Below are positions 12,403-24,094 of a stretch of DNA of 64,000 nt, one piece after another. This DNA comes from Ahaetulla prasina. Lineage: Eukaryota; Chordata; Lepidosauria; Squamata; Colubridae. The position numbers and the translations under genes are program-made. Position 1 is the first letter of the stretch. Each line of letters opens with the position of its first letter. Location of the stretch: positions 35,843,520 to 35,907,519 of the forward strand of contig NC_080546.1 of the NCBI RefSeq assembly GCF_028640845.1, written 5' to 3'. The notes under the pieces were generated by a model that saw only the letters and a list, made by a program, of their open reading frames with translations, was not told the DNA's origin and made no database searches.

Positions 12403-12555
12403 AGTGTACACAGTGGTGGGATTCAGCCAGTTCGCACCACTTCCAGAGAACCGGTTGTTAACTTTCTGAGCAGTTTGGTGAACTGGTTGTTGGAAGAAAT
12501 CATTAGGGTAGAGAACCAGTTGTTAAATTACTTGAATTCCACCACTGAGTGTACC
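12403..12555. mobile_element. hAT-type MITE with near-perfect 8-bp duplication
   Basis: The element spans 12411-12547, running from CAGTGGTGGGATTCAG to a TTCCACCACTG end. It is flanked by AGTGTACA (12403-12410) and AGTGTACC (12548-12555), 7 of 8 matching. It is in the reverse orientation to the copy at 6290. Confidence 0.9.
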
Positions 12556-12769
12556 TCATCCTCAAGAGACTTTGCTTAGATCCAGCTGATCAGGACAACT
12601 TTCATGCATTTTCCAATCTTCTCTTTTTAAAAAAGGCTATTGAGAAGGGATCAACCTTCAGAGGGTTCTCAAAGAAACAATTATCTGGACCCTTTTCAGT
12701 CAACATTCACATTGAGTATAATTTTAATTTTGCTTGTCTATAATTTGTGATAAGCTCAGGATGGTGACA

Positions 12770-14045
12770 GCATGTCCATTTTGGGTTTCCTTGATTTCTC
12801 AGCTACCTTTGTTATTGGTGACCATGATATCCTTCCTGAAGAATCTAGAGGATGGGGAATGGCACACACCTGTCAGCCCTGGTGTGCCTGGCGGCCTGGG
12901 GCTGCCATTTTGGCAGGGAACCAAAATTACGCGGGGACCCAAAAACGACATGGCCACTGTGACACTAAACCCACCAAACTGCAGAGCCCACACCAGACCT
13001 GTTGCCACTGCTGACATCAACACAAAACAACTGATAGGCGGCCAAGCAGCTGAAACCAAAATGGACACTTGCACGCATGCGCACTCTGTGTGGCTGTGAT
13101 GGAACTCTGCTGGCCTCCCTGCTCAGTGTCTACTGACTCGGCTTAGGGAAGAATAGAGGGTGGGGCGAGAGGGTGGGTGGCGGGATGGGGTTAGGGAACA
13201 GTTTAAAACAGTTGGACAGTTACTGAATGGTTAGTCCTGACTTTGAATTTCCTGTTGATGGATGTCAGTTTGTGCTGGTGTTTGTGAGGGAGATAAAAAA
13301 TACTCACTTCAAAACTGTTTTGGGGTTTTTTTCCGCTCACATTTACATCGGAATCTGACAACACCATTTTACTTAATCAATATTTTTTTAGTTTTAGTCA
13401 ATATTTCTGGAGGGGAAACATTCAAGCCCTATGCCCTTGATTTGTGTTGTGGGCTTTCCCCTTCCTTTCAATATTTACATGAAGCCACTGGGTAAGCTCA
13501 TCCATTGGTATGGCCTCACCAATATTCTCATGACATCAACTGGATATCTCTATGATTCAGAGATCTCTACAGCTTGTGAGGGTCTGAATGGAAAAGTTCA
13601 TGGCTCAACTCAACCAAGACTGAATATCTGCCAGTTCAGATGTGGGAACTGGACCGTTATCCTCTTTGGTTCTGACAGGATTGCACTGTCCCATTCAGAT
13701 TCAATGTGCAATGGGGGAGTGTCTTCTTAGATTCACAAGTTTTACTTGAAGTCTAGATAGTAACTGTGGTCAGGGGGAGCTTTGCATAACTTGATCTTGT
13801 GTGACAGTTGCACCTTTTCCTGAATTGGGAGGCCTTACTTATGATCAGACATTTTGTTCGGTTTAGTGGAATCCCTTCTGGATATTTTAGCTATTCCATT
13901 CTGTTTTCCTTTTTATACATTTGGTTACTTTTTTTAAAATGACATATGGTTTGGGGCTTTGTTAGTATTTCTTCTTGTTGTATGAGTTACATGTTTTTAA
14001 GTTGGATGGTCTTGTAAATGTTACAAATAAATAAATAACAAATAA
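12770..14045 (+). mobile_element. Old L2-clade LINE remnant
   Basis: Two short reverse-transcriptase signatures survive. A LDFSATFVIGDHDIL frame at about 12790-12835 corresponds to the LDLSAAFDTVDHDIL block of the L2 family. An FNIYMKPLGKLI frame lies at 13463-13505. Between them, a GC-rich piece at roughly 12850-13250 does not look like L2 and may be a separate old insertion. The 3' side ends in an AAATAAATAAA tail at 14025-14050. It is heavily mutated with no usable frame. Confidence 0.6.
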
Positions 14046-14280
14046 ATAAAATGGTTATGACCCCATTTATACGTATTATCTGCTCATACCCAACAATAAA
14101 TCCAACATCCTTCCTAGTTTCAAGCAAGTCACTGTCATTACAAACTTTTTACCTCTAAAGCATCAGTGTACTCCTCCTTTCTATTTTTACCTGGAAAATT
14201 GAATCCCAAATATATATACTTGTGAGGAAATTCTATATCTTAAATAAAACATACTGAGAAATAAGCCTATTTAATATCTT

Positions 14281-15252
14281 AGGTGGCTACCCTTCAAAAA
14301 GACCTTGACTTTGTATCTGAATGGTCTAAAACTTGGCATCTCCAAATCTCTACCAGCAAATGTTCAGTCTTGCATATTGGAAAAAAGAACCCAAACACTA
14401 AGTACAAGCTTGATGGACATTACCTTACAGATGACCCACACCCTGTTAAAGACCTTGGCGTTTTCATTTCAAATGATCTAAGTGCCAAAGCCCACTGCAA
14501 CTACATCGCAAAAAAAGCTTTAAGAGTTGTAAACCTAATCTTGTGTAGCTTCTTCTCCAAAAACACTACTCTACTCACCAGAGCATATAAAACATTTGCT
14601 AGACCAATTCTTGAATACAGCTCGACTGTCTGGAACCCATACTGCATTTCTGACATCAATACAATTGAACGTGTCCAGAAATATTTTACAAGAAGAGTTC
14701 TCCACTCCTCTGAATACAGCAAAATACCTTATGCCACCAGACTTGAAATCCTGGGTTTAGAAAATTTAGAACTACGCCGTCTTTGACATGACTTGAGTTT
14801 AACTCGTAGAATCATCTATTACAATGTCCTTCCTGTCAAAGACTACTTCAGCTTCAGTTGCAACAATAACGAGCACACAATAGATTTAAGCTTAATGTTA
14901 ACCTCTCCAATCTTGATTGCAGAAAATATGACTTCAGCAATAGAGTTGTTAATGCCTGGAATACACTACCTGACTGTGTGGTCTCTTCCCAAAATCCCAA
15001 AATCTTCAACCAAAAACTGTCTACTATTGACCTCACCCCATTCCTAAGAGGTCTATAAGGGGCATGCATAAGAGCACAGGAGTGCCTACCATTCCTGTCC
15101 TATTGTTTCCTTTCTTTATATTCAATTAATTTAGTTATTACATACTCATACTTATATATATACTTATATACTGTATAGTTATTTCATGCTTACGCTCATA
15201 TATACTGTGTGACAAAATAAATAAATAAAAATAAATAAATAAATAAAAATAT
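14281..15252 (+). mobile_element. CR1-like LINE, 5'-truncated (copy A)
   Basis: Encodes the C-terminal part of a reverse transcriptase. An open frame of 167 codons at 14283-14786 contains SEWSKTWHLQIS, KCSVLHIGKK, VKDLGVFISNDL and RPILEYSSTVWNP. These match the thumb and C-terminal region of CR1/Jockey-superfamily LINEs. A TGA at 14784-14786 breaks the frame just after LELRRL. Residual coding sequence continues to about 15058, followed by a conserved GGGGCATGCATAAG untranslated segment and a tail, TGTGACAAAATAAATAAATAA. Exact clade is uncertain. Related copies lie at 18640, 20650, 22494 and 26270. Confidence 0.8.
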
Positions 15253-15299
15253 ATAAACAATGTTTCCAATGTCATGTTTCTCAGAAGCTAGCAGTACTG

Positions 15300-15828
15300 G
15301 AGCCTTTATGGTTTTGATAATGGTTTTACCCTTGATTTTATCTTTAAAGCCTGAAAGCATATGCAAAAGGACAAGATTTGCTTAGCAAAAGCTTCTCTTT
15401 TTTAATCGTAACTATCAGACAAACATTGCTGAAGAATACTATTCAGAGACAAATTGGCCTATAAACAAAATGTTTTCCATCTTGTACTGGGACAAAATTG
15501 CTGACGTAAATTAAGCACAGATATATCTTCCTTTATAAACAGAATCGGATGTGGCCTACAAAATATTATGGGTGTCAAATCTTGTCTTGATGCTGAACAT
15601 ATTTGCTTCTCCCGAGAAATCTTGCTGAGCAGATCCATAAAAAGGAAAGAATATATTTGTAAATGCCTCTTAGCAAAATAACTGGAGAAGACAGTCAGCT
15701 ATTCATACGGATTAAGGCCAATGGGTGAAAGTAAATTGTTTTAATTAGATTTCAGTGTTCTAATCTCAAACAAAACTTATTCTAGGCTCACTGTAGATAG
15801 CAGTAAATGAGCCCACAGAGAAAGATGC
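15300..15828. other. No recognised feature
   Basis: Unique-looking or too diverged to assign. Confidence 0.45.
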
Positions 15829-15829
15829 C

Positions 15830-16135
15830 TGCTCAGCTTCTAAAAAAGAGGCAGCAGGAGGTTTGCCATCATCTCTCACCTCTTCTAATATACGTAGCAC
15901 TCTTCTTAAATTAATCAGCTGCCTCCCTGCCTTGGCATGAAACTGCCTTGATCTTGATTTACAATGGTAGTAATGCTTTTGTTTAGTCTTGTGGTTAGCA
16001 GTTTAGTAAATATTTTTAAGGCCACATTTAACGAAGATTCAGGATAAGAGTTACTATGTTTCATTTCTAACATTTGGGGAATATTGCTGTTTTTAGCAGC
16101 TGCATTTTTCCCTCCCTTTAACTGCTTCACACAAG
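15830..16135 (-). mobile_element. L1 ORF2 reverse-transcriptase fragment
   Basis: The minus-strand frame at 15915-16130 contains SSLNVALKIFTKLLTTRLNK and ITTIVNQDQGSFMPRQ. These correspond to the conserved L1 block around SLLN-D-KI--K-LA-RL and QVGFIPGR. An ILEEVRDDGKP-like continuation reads on towards 15830 after a frame change. It is a decayed internal L1 fragment with no promoter or tail. Confidence 0.75.
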
Positions 16136-16199
16136 ATATCGTGGAGGTACTGGATGGGATCCAGGGATAAAATGCCTTTTAAGATATTTTCTAACACCC

Positions 16200-16690
16200 A
16201 GCCTTTCAGAGTAAGCTATTTCTTTCTATGTATTTGAAAAAAAAAATTGTGGCCTCTAATTTATATCCACTGGTTTATTTCCTTAGACTTTGTGGGCACT
16301 ATTTTCCAAGCAGACCTCTTGGGCAAAAGTCTTATTCAAGACATATGTTCTAGCCCTCTTATCATGCTTAGAATATGACTTAGCAGGCTCACCTGAATAG
16401 AGACCATAGCTTCATCTAGATCAGGCTCACACTACTAGTTTCCAGTCTCTATTGTTTCCTTTGGAAACTACCAATTGGGAAACTACCAGAGAAAGAACTA
16501 CGGCATATAATCTAGGAGAAATTCCCAGGAACTATAGAGATTGCACTAGGAGCAAGGTTATTAGATTGTGAGAAAAAAAACATAAATATGTGCAAAAGCC
16601 ACAGATGGACAGAATTTGCAACTTTTGTACACAAAGCATATGATCTATCCCTGACTAAAATAGCAATTATGTACAAGAAATGAAGAGTAG
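16200..16690. other. No recognised feature
   Basis: Unique-looking DNA with no feature I can support. Confidence 0.45.
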
Positions 16691-16699
16691 AATCTGTCA

Positions 16700-17260
16700 T
16701 GATCTCTCAGTTTGGTGTTTTCTTGCAGCTATTTCATTACCTGACTGGGTAACATCTTCAGTGTTAGAAGAGAGTGGGATTTTCTCTCTGCTTATGTACA
16801 GTAGCTTCTCTTGTTGGAATTAATGGGGATGCTGTTTGCTCCTTAGTAGGTCCTTGATTAGGCTGTTGTTTACTGCTTGATTCAATTGTTAGTTCTTTGA
16901 TTAGGGTATTGCTTATTGCTTGCTTATTTGATGTTAATTCTCGTGTTAATTATTGCCTATCTGGGCATTGATGCTGGTGAGGTGATGTCTTTTTGCTTCT
17001 TTTTTAATTTTTGTAGTGTCTCTTTTGAATGGTGTGTAAATATTGTTCATGTGCCTGTTGATGGCTAATTTGTCTAAGTGCCAAGCTTCCAGGAATTCCC
17101 AAGTATTTTTAGATTTAGCTTAGTCTAGAATGTTCAGTTTCCCAGTTGAAACTGTGGTTGAGAACTCTCCATGTATTGTGAAATTAAGGATTTTTTTGTT
17201 TCTGACTGCTAATTGTTGTTTATGAATGGAACTCCTCTATTGATATTTTGAAGACTCAGG
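16700..17260 (-). mobile_element. Possible Penelope-like element 3' fragment
   Basis: The minus strand at about 17060-17100 reads REF-LEAWH followed by an AINRHMN-like frame. This resembles the region after the GIY-YIG nuclease in Penelope-like elements. Nearer 16720-16760 it reads AAGATGTTACCCAGTCAGG, a motif I associate with squamate Penelope 3' ends. It has many stops. This is recognition from motif memory only. Confidence 0.4.
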
Positions 17261-17315
17261 ACATCAGACAAGATGAAAAAGCAGTGCCATCAATAACAAT
17301 AGCATTTAGACTTAT

Positions 17316-17883
17316 TGTCGTGTCCCACTCCTCCGCTGACGGCCGGGTCAGGGAAATCCGAATCAGGCTTGCCTCTGCAGCTCTGCCCAAAGTCCTAGCA
17401 AAGTCCTCAGAGCAGGCAGGAGACCAGAAAGTGACTTCAGCAAGATACGTTCGACTTTGCCTGACTCAGAGACTGCCAGAAAGCAGATCCTTTATATAGG
17501 CCATGGGGTGTGGCTCCATGACTCAGCACTCATTAAGGCCTGCCCCTCCCTTCCTTCTGTTGCCTCCGCCTATCCAGTCTTCTGATGCGAGGGTCACTCC
17601 AATCAGCAGCTGTTGGAAATAAACTTTCCTCAGGCTCACATGCTGTGGAGGAGGGGAGGGGTCTAGCTGCTCCGTTTGCCTGGGCATGGAGCCAGGGCTG
17701 GGGCCGGGGGGTGCTCCCTCCTCTGCAGCCTGCTTGGGCATGGAGCCAGGGCTGGGGCTGGGAGATGCCCCCTCCTCAGCCTGTCTGGGCATGGAGCCAG
17801 GGCTGGGGCCGGGAGGACATTCTTCAGCGTTCGGAAGCAGATAAGCAGACCCCGGCTGCGGTGAGAGCGGACAAGACACAACA
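17316..17883 (-). mobile_element. Solo LTR with 5-bp target duplication
   Basis: A 568-bp unit starting TGTCGTGTC and ending GACACAACA. It therefore has TG...CA ends with a short imperfect inverted repeat. The duplication CTTAT flanks it at 17311-17315 and 17884-17888. A perfect TATA box (TATATAAAG on the minus strand, about 17491-17499) with GC-rich direct repeats upstream favours minus orientation. An AATAAA at 17619 on the plus strand leaves some doubt. No internal coding region remains, so this is the product of LTR-LTR recombination. A 5-bp duplication fits Ty3/Gypsy or some endogenous retroviruses; I cannot choose between them. Confidence 0.82.
17681..17835. repeat. Three ~51-54-bp direct repeats inside the LTR
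   Basis: TGGGCATGGAGCCAGGGCTG begins at 17681, 17735 and 17786. The repeats lie upstream of the TATA box if the LTR is minus-strand, where U3 enhancer repeats usually sit. Confidence 0.9.
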
Positions 17884-18119
17884 CTTATATACTGCTTCAC
17901 AGTGCTTTACAGCCCTCTCTAAGCGGTTTACACAGTCAGCATATTGCTCCCAATCTGGGTCTTAATTTTACCAACCTCAGAAGGATGGAAGGCTGAGTCA
18001 ACCTTCAGCCTGGTGAGATTCGAATTGCCAAATTGCAGGCAGCCAACAGTCAACAGAAGTAGCTTGCAGTACTGCATTCTAACCAACTGCATTCTAACCA
18101 CTGTGCCACTGCAGCTCTT

Positions 18120-18570
18120 GATAAAGCTGACGTACAATATATGATGAGAACATACTGAAGAAATGTTTAACCTTCTATGGTTGTCAAAATCTCCTCATCC
18201 TACCAAAAATCTGTTTAGCGATATCCTTGCACACTGATCAACTTAATAGTATTGGGAAACAGTCATAATCATCACAGAAGAAATGTAATCCCAGAGATTT
18301 GAAAAGCATCAGAGAAAATGTTTGTATTCAACTTTTTTGAGTCAGAAATCATGCAGAAATTTATTTCTATTTCTGCATGAGAATGAAATCAGCATTTTCT
18401 ATCTTGTCAGGTGGGAAAATGAAATGCAATTTTCAAGTAGTTGGGAGAAAGAAGATAAAATTGGTTTTTGCATGCTGACTGCCATTGGTTGGATTTTGAG
18501 ATGAAACTGAGCAGTGAACATGGTGTGAGTAGGCCATAGCTACAGCATTCTTGGGATTGTCACCTTTTAA
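18120..18570. other. No recognised feature
   Basis: Unique-looking AT-rich DNA. Confidence 0.45.
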
Positions 18571-18641
18571 TAGAATAGAATAGAATAGAATAGAATAGAA
18601 TAGAATAGAATAGAATAGAATAGAATAGAATAGAATAGAAA
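18571..18641. repeat. (AGAAT)n microsatellite, left part
   Basis: About 14 near-perfect pentanucleotide units. The array stops abruptly at a CR1-like LINE and resumes on its far side at 19205. Confidence 0.97.
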
Positions 18642-19203
18642 TATTTTACACGAAGAGTTCTCCATTCCTCTGAAAACCATAGAATACCCTATCCCACCAG
18701 ACTTGAAATCCTAGGCTTAGAAAACTTGGAACTCCGTCGCCTTCAACAAGACCTAAGCTTAACTCACAGAATCATCTATTGTAATGTCCTTCCGGTTAAA
18801 GACTACTTCAGCTTTAATTGCAATAATACTAGAGCAACTAATAGATTTAAACTTAATGTCAACCGCTTTAATCTAGATTGCAGAAAATATGACTTCTGTA
18901 ACCGAATCATCAGTGCTTGGAATACTTTACCTGACTCTGTGGTCTCTTCCCATAATCCTAAAAGCTTTAACCAAAAACTTTCTACTATTGACCTCACTCC
19001 ATTCCTAAGAGGACCATAAGGGGTGTGCATAAGCGCACAAACGTGCCTACCGTTCCTGTCCTATTGTTTTTCTTTTCTTCTTTCTATATATATGCTTATA
19101 CCTCCTTATATTTACCCATATATGTTTATATACTATATAATCTTTTGTATGATTCCTACATATATTGTTGTGACAAAATAAATAAAATAAATAAAAAAAT
19201 AAA
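18640..19203 (+). mobile_element. CR1-like LINE 3' end inside an (AGAAT)n array (copy B)
   Basis: A 5'-truncated copy beginning in the ATATTTTACACGAAGAGTTC block, which corresponds to the KYFTRRVL region of copy A. It continues through LRRLQQDLSLTHRIIYCNVL and VNRFNLDCRKYDF frames. A 97-codon open stretch at 18726-19019 is the C-terminus in frame. It ends with the GGGGTGTGCATAAGCGC segment and TGTGACAAAATAAATAAAAT. Array sequence flanks both sides. Confidence 0.88.
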
Positions 19204-19268
19204 AGAATAGAATAGAATAGAATAGAATAGAATAGAATAGAATAGAATAGAATAGAATAGAATAGAAT
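19204..19268. repeat. (AGAAT)n microsatellite, right part
   Basis: About 13 pentanucleotide units that continue the array interrupted by the LINE at 18640. Confidence 0.97.
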
Positions 19269-19269
19269 G

Positions 19270-20640
19270 GGAGCCTTAAGGGGAGCTTTTACTTTAGGGA
19301 GAAGGACTTGCAGTTTTTCACCCTGATACGTTAGTCTAAGACAGTGTATTACCATGAGAAATCAAATACATTCTGATTTATTGTTCAGACTTAATTTTAA
19401 TCCAAGTCTTAATTTTGGTCCTCTATTTGTTTTAGGTATATACATTCTGAGACTTTTATGCCACCGAGATTGCCATTAGGAATACTGTTGATAGTACAGG
19501 AACAGCATGTGTTTCTTATCAGAATTTATAATCTGAACAGATTTGTTTTGCAGAGCCATTTCTCTCTTGCTCTGACAAGTATTTTGCACATGGGAGCTCC
19601 ATGGTAGACCCAAAGTGTTTCAGTCTAGGTCTTTCAGTCCGTCATTCAATTCTTGTCATTTGCATCAAGTTATAAACATCACTTACAAGATGTTCAAGGA
19701 CTACAGTAGAGGTCCAAAGACAGTTAAATCTGGTGATGTATTAATATAAAATAAAGACTCCCTTGGGCATTTTTAGCTTTTTTTTTTTTTTAAATAGACC
19801 CATTGCCTTAACATAACTGAAATAAAAATAGCATTCAAAAGTTGATAAAATTCCCTATGGGGTTGACAAAACTCAGCTTCTCAGTATATCTACTAAAGTA
19901 AAATGTCAGCAGGGAACTGTCAGATTTACTGGGCACAATGGTACAAACTGTTCACTATATCCTGCTTTCAAACGTCAACTTTTTTCTCAGTGGGTGGGCT
20001 GACTAAAACAGAGACTTTTAACATGGTACTTTGCTGTTTTCTAAACACAGCAGTTATGCATGTTATCTCATTTATACACAGGGTTTTTTTCCCCAACAGA
20101 AAGTAGGGCATCCTTATGAAATATGCGAAGAAACTGGCCAAATCCCCCAATTCTGTTGTTTATAATATCTAAAGATTTTATTTGAGAAGTATTTTGGAAA
20201 TACATTTTATTCATTCTTTATATGTTTGGTCTTCTGTTTTGAAATAATTTTTCAACAATATACTGGAGCTGAGTCTTTGAGCACTTTCTGAATGGCTTGG
20301 ATTATAGCTCTATTACCTCCAGTTCATAAGGTTATGAAAAGCTGCAAGTGACCCATTTTTAAAAACTGAATTTTCCTATATTTTTGGCATAACATGGAAT
20401 GTAGTTGTGTTTATCTAGTGCTGCAAGTATTAATTTTTAAAAGATACATATTAAAATGTTTTGGTATTCCAGTTCTGGAACATGGAAGAAAAATTCTAAA
20501 TATCAATTCATACAAACTGATGAAGATTAAAAACAAATAGTGGGGTTCACTTTAAAAAAAATAAATCTTCTGAAGTATCTTTTTTTCTTACAGCTATTTT
20601 GGCCTCCTCTGGCCTTAGCTGCCTGTCCTGAATAAAAAAA
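19270..20640. other. No recognised feature
   Basis: Unique-looking sequence. No coding frame with recognisable content. Confidence 0.5.
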
Positions 20641-20649
20641 ACAAATAAC

Positions 20650-21730
20650 CTGTTAACAGCGATGTCCCCCAAGGCAGCGTTTTAGGACCCAGACTCTTTA
20701 TACTTTACATAAATGACCTTTGCGATCATATTATAAGCAACTGCGTCCTTTTCGCTGATGATGTAAAACTATTCAACACCACTGACAATGCTGCTACCCT
20801 ATGAAGAGACCTTGACTATGTGTCAGAATGGTCAAACAATTGGCAACTCCAAATATCAACCAACAAATGCTCTGTCTTACACATTGGTAAAAAAAATCAG
20901 AACATCAAATACAAGCTGGGCGGATACAACCTTGTAGACAACCATCATTCTGTCAAGGACCTTGGAATACTCATCTCAAATGATCTAAGTGGCAGAGCTC
21001 GCTGCAACAAATTTGTCAAAAAGGCATTAAGAGTTGTTAACCTAATCTTGCGAAGCTTCTTCTCTGGTAATATTGTACTGCAAACTAGGGCATACAAAAC
21101 CTTTGCTAGTCCAATTCTCGAATACAGCACATCTGCCTGAAACCCGCATTGAATATTGGGCATTAATAAACTGAGCGAGTCCAGAGATATTTCACGAGAA
21201 GAGTACTCCACTCCTCTGCTCACAACAGAATACCTTATGCCACCAGGCTTGAAATCTTGGGATTTAGACAATTTAGAACTACACCACCTTTGGTCTGACC
21301 TAAGCGTAGTAAACAAACTTATCTGCTACAACATCCTACCTGTCAATGACTACTTCAGCTTCAACCGCAATAATACACGAGCACACAATAGATACAAACT
21401 TAAGGTAAAACCGTCCCAAACTGGATTGTAGAAAATACAACTTCAGCAACAGAGTGGTCAATGCCTGGAATGCACTACCTGACTCTGTGGTTATTTCCCC
21501 AAACCCCCATAACTTTAACCTTTAACCAACTAACTTTAACCAGCCTACTGTTGACCTCACCCCATTCCAAAGAGGTCTGTAAGGGGCGTGCATAAGCGCA
21601 CCAACGTGCCTACCATCCTTGTCCTACTGTCCCCATTTATTCGTATCCTTATTCTATATTCAAAATCATGTTTATACTTATAACTGTTATCTTATATGTA
21701 TTTGACAAATAAATAAATAAATAAATAAAA
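20650..21730 (+). mobile_element. CR1-like LINE, 5'-truncated (copy C)
   Basis: The longest copy of this family here. It keeps the reverse-transcriptase catalytic region: a [18 protein letters not shown] frame at about 20670-20725 and FADDVKLF (the YADD-equivalent) at 20749-20773. The frame continues with SEWSNNWQLQIS, KCSVLHIGKK and VKDLGILISNDL at 20820-21140, then a TGA at about 21138-21140. The C-terminal part is frameshifted. The 3' end has GGGGCGTGCATAAGCGC and a (AAAT)n tail at 21706-21731. Confidence 0.85.
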
Positions 21731-22135
21731 TAAGTCTTTACTTTGAACTGGCATCAGAAGCAACACTGAATTAAAATGAAGTATTGGAGATATGCAGGAA
21801 AAAAACAGAAAGAGAGAATATGAAATCATGAATATAATGTAAAAGAGATGGGAGAGAAAATAGACACACATCTGGGGTGGCGGGACGGAGGGAAGGAGAG
21901 AGGGAGGGAGATCACTTTGTCCCCAGTGCTTCAAGGAACAACTATTTCTGCACCTCGGCTATTCTTCAATCTGTTTTTAAATACAAGTTTAGCATCATTC
22001 CTGAACAGTAGTAAATCCTGGCAACTCCTTGTTTACTGACATAATGTTGCATTTGTTTCATGTCCAACACATACCTGCATCAGTTTGTCATTCTTAGTTG
22101 TTTCACCGTTAAAGTGCTGTTTTACTCAGCAGTTT
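21731..22135. other. No recognised feature
   Basis: Unique-looking, with a purine-rich AGGGAGGG patch near 21885-21910. Confidence 0.45.
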
Positions 22136-22137
22136 TA

Positions 22138-22468
22138 TTTAGCAGTTAAAGATGCTGGTCTTTTCAACTGGAAAGCTGACAGCCTGGATTCAAGATTCGA
22201 GCACCACATAACGAGGCCTATTACTTGCCCTAGTTCTTGCCCACTAGCAGTTTGAAAGCATGCAAATGCAAGTAGATAAATAGGTACTCTTTGGTGGAAA
22301 GATAACAGTGTTCAGTGCTCCTTGGCATAATAGCATACAGTCATGGCAGCCACATGACCACAGAACTGTCTTCAGACAATGCTGGTCCTTTGGCTAAGAA
22401 ATGGAAATGAGCACTGCCCCCTAGAGTTGGACGTGATTGGACAGTGGAAACCTTTATCTTTAACTCTA
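22138..22468 (+). mobile_element. Diverged Sauria-type SINE
   Basis: Plus orientation. Degraded head, then GCAAATGCAAGTAGATAAATA, the CAGCCACATGACCACAGA block and CCCCCTAGAGTTGG, ending GGAAACCTTTATC. More mutated than the copies at 5490 and 63297. Confidence 0.85.
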
Positions 22469-22489
22469 GTAACATGATTTGGGTTCATG

Positions 22490-22690
22490 TTACTGGTGCA
22501 TAAGCACACCAGCATGCCTACTGTCCCTGTCCTACTGTCCCCATTTATATGTACTCATTGTATGTGCTTATGGCTATGTTTTGCTTATTTATATCCATTT
22601 ATTTGTGCCAATTTTCATGTGTCCATGTCTATGTCTATACTGATACTTGTTCCTTGTACTTGTTGACAAATAAATAAATAAATAAATAAT
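22490..22690 (+). mobile_element. CR1-like LINE 3' untranslated tail
   Basis: Only the last 200 bp of the family of copies A-D: GGTGCATAAGCACACCAGC, the TGTCCCTGTCCTACTGTCC block, a diverged AT-rich stretch, and TTGACAAATAAATAAATAA. No coding part. Confidence 0.85.
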
Positions 22691-24065
22691 TTTCTACCCA
22701 ATAGGTTTTTACTGCTGTTGCCATTTTACATATCAAAACACTACGCCTCACTTTAAAACATCATCATTTTGTCTTTATTGCACAATAGATGAATCCAATT
22801 CTGTGACCAAAAAATTAGTGGATATGGAGTTAATAGTTGAATGTGACAAAGAAAAGCTGATTCTTGCCCAAATGAATGATTTCTACTAAAATAAGAGGAA
22901 ATCATGTTGAAGTGATGTATTTAAGAATAATGTTTAACAATGACATCCAGGGAACTTCCCCATGAAGTTTCATTTGGTCATCATCATGGCATAATTTTAA
23001 TTGAAAACAGCTGTGTATTTTTTCAAAGTCCATTACATGCTTCTATCCAGTTTCTGATACCCAGAACACAGCTCCTTTGTGAAGATGTCAGAGGACCCAA
23101 CATTCTTTTGGATGTGTGGGAAATGGCATGCGTGTTTATACGGTTGTGGTTTCACCTTACGCATGGACCACCAGGCTTTAATGACACATTTGGCCACAAA
23201 AGGTTCAGGCCACTAACCACTATGTTTATCCCACTGAGCCAACTGGTTGGCAAGGTGGAAGCTTCTGCCCATGTTGCCAAAACATGAAAACAAGACAAAA
23301 GATTGCTTGTCCATTTTTGCTTTTTTAACACAAACACGGGTGATTTTTAAGAAATACATATTTTCCATGTTTACACAATCTGTTATGGGGATATGTCAGT
23401 CATGATATTTTGCTAGGAAACATGTATATTCAGTTTTGGGAAATGCACTTTCACAGCTTTCTTTGTTTACAAAAAAAAGAAGAAGGAAGACATTTCACTA
23501 ATCTTAAGTGGCCCTAAGTGAACAACTTGACATGCTCATTTGTGTATGCACAGAATTTAATTAACAAAATGCTATCATTACAGTTAAACAAATCTATCTC
23601 CATCTGTACAATATGATCATGAGTGAAATTACATTCACACAAATATGAGATTAACCTTTGGTGTTATTGGTTTATATTTATACAATCAGCTTAAGTGACA
23701 GGGAATTGTTTGCAGACAAGCAGATTGTGAGCTGTCAAATGAAAGGGCATGCAACAACAACATACTGTCTCCCATTTCTGAATTTCCTTGTATTTCCAAG
23801 CTGAGCATAGAGGAAGGAAGCCCCTTCTCAGTGCTTCGTTTTGAAACAATTGAGAAGAAAACACTATACAACTTTGTCCTCAAAGAAACAGTTCTTCCGC
23901 CACCAACACTTTTATGAAGAACCAGCAGGCTAGAAAATATTTTCTTCAAGCCAATAATTTAGTGGACTTATATCCTTAACCAGAGCTGTCACTGTATGTA
24001 TTTGCTAATGGTACAGCATTAAAGTAAGGTTGCTATAGTACCTGATTGCCACTGTGACCATATGT
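22691..24065. other. No recognised feature
   Basis: Unique-looking DNA. Open stretches at 22940-23287 and 23686-23949 have no recognised protein content. Confidence 0.5.
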
Positions 24066-24067
24066 TA

Positions 24068-24094
24068 GTGTGTGTGTGTGTGTGTGTGTGTGTA
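24068..24094. repeat. (GT)n microsatellite
   Basis: About 13 GT units. Confidence 0.95.

Larger units (their letters stand above)
17282..18118 (-). mobile_element. tRNA-derived SINE split by a solo LTR
   Basis: The SINE 3' tail (rc of AATAGCATTTAGACTTAT) sits at 17292-17315, and the rest resumes at 17884 with CTTATATACTGCTTCAC. The minus-strand reading order at the right end is a GTGGCACAGTGGTTAGAATG box-A-like segment, a box-B-like segment with CAATTCGAATCTC, then the AAGGTTGACTCAGCCTTCC core. The LTR at 17316-17883 lies between the two parts. Confidence 0.88.

Noticed and set aside
12734..13099. Overlapping 121- and 91-codon frames
   Set aside because: They fall in a GC-rich patch within an old L2 remnant, overlap on both strands, and lack any family signature.
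17523..17965. Pro/Gly-rich open frames with repeats
   Set aside because: They arise from the GC-rich direct repeats in the solo LTR. There is no sign of a gene.
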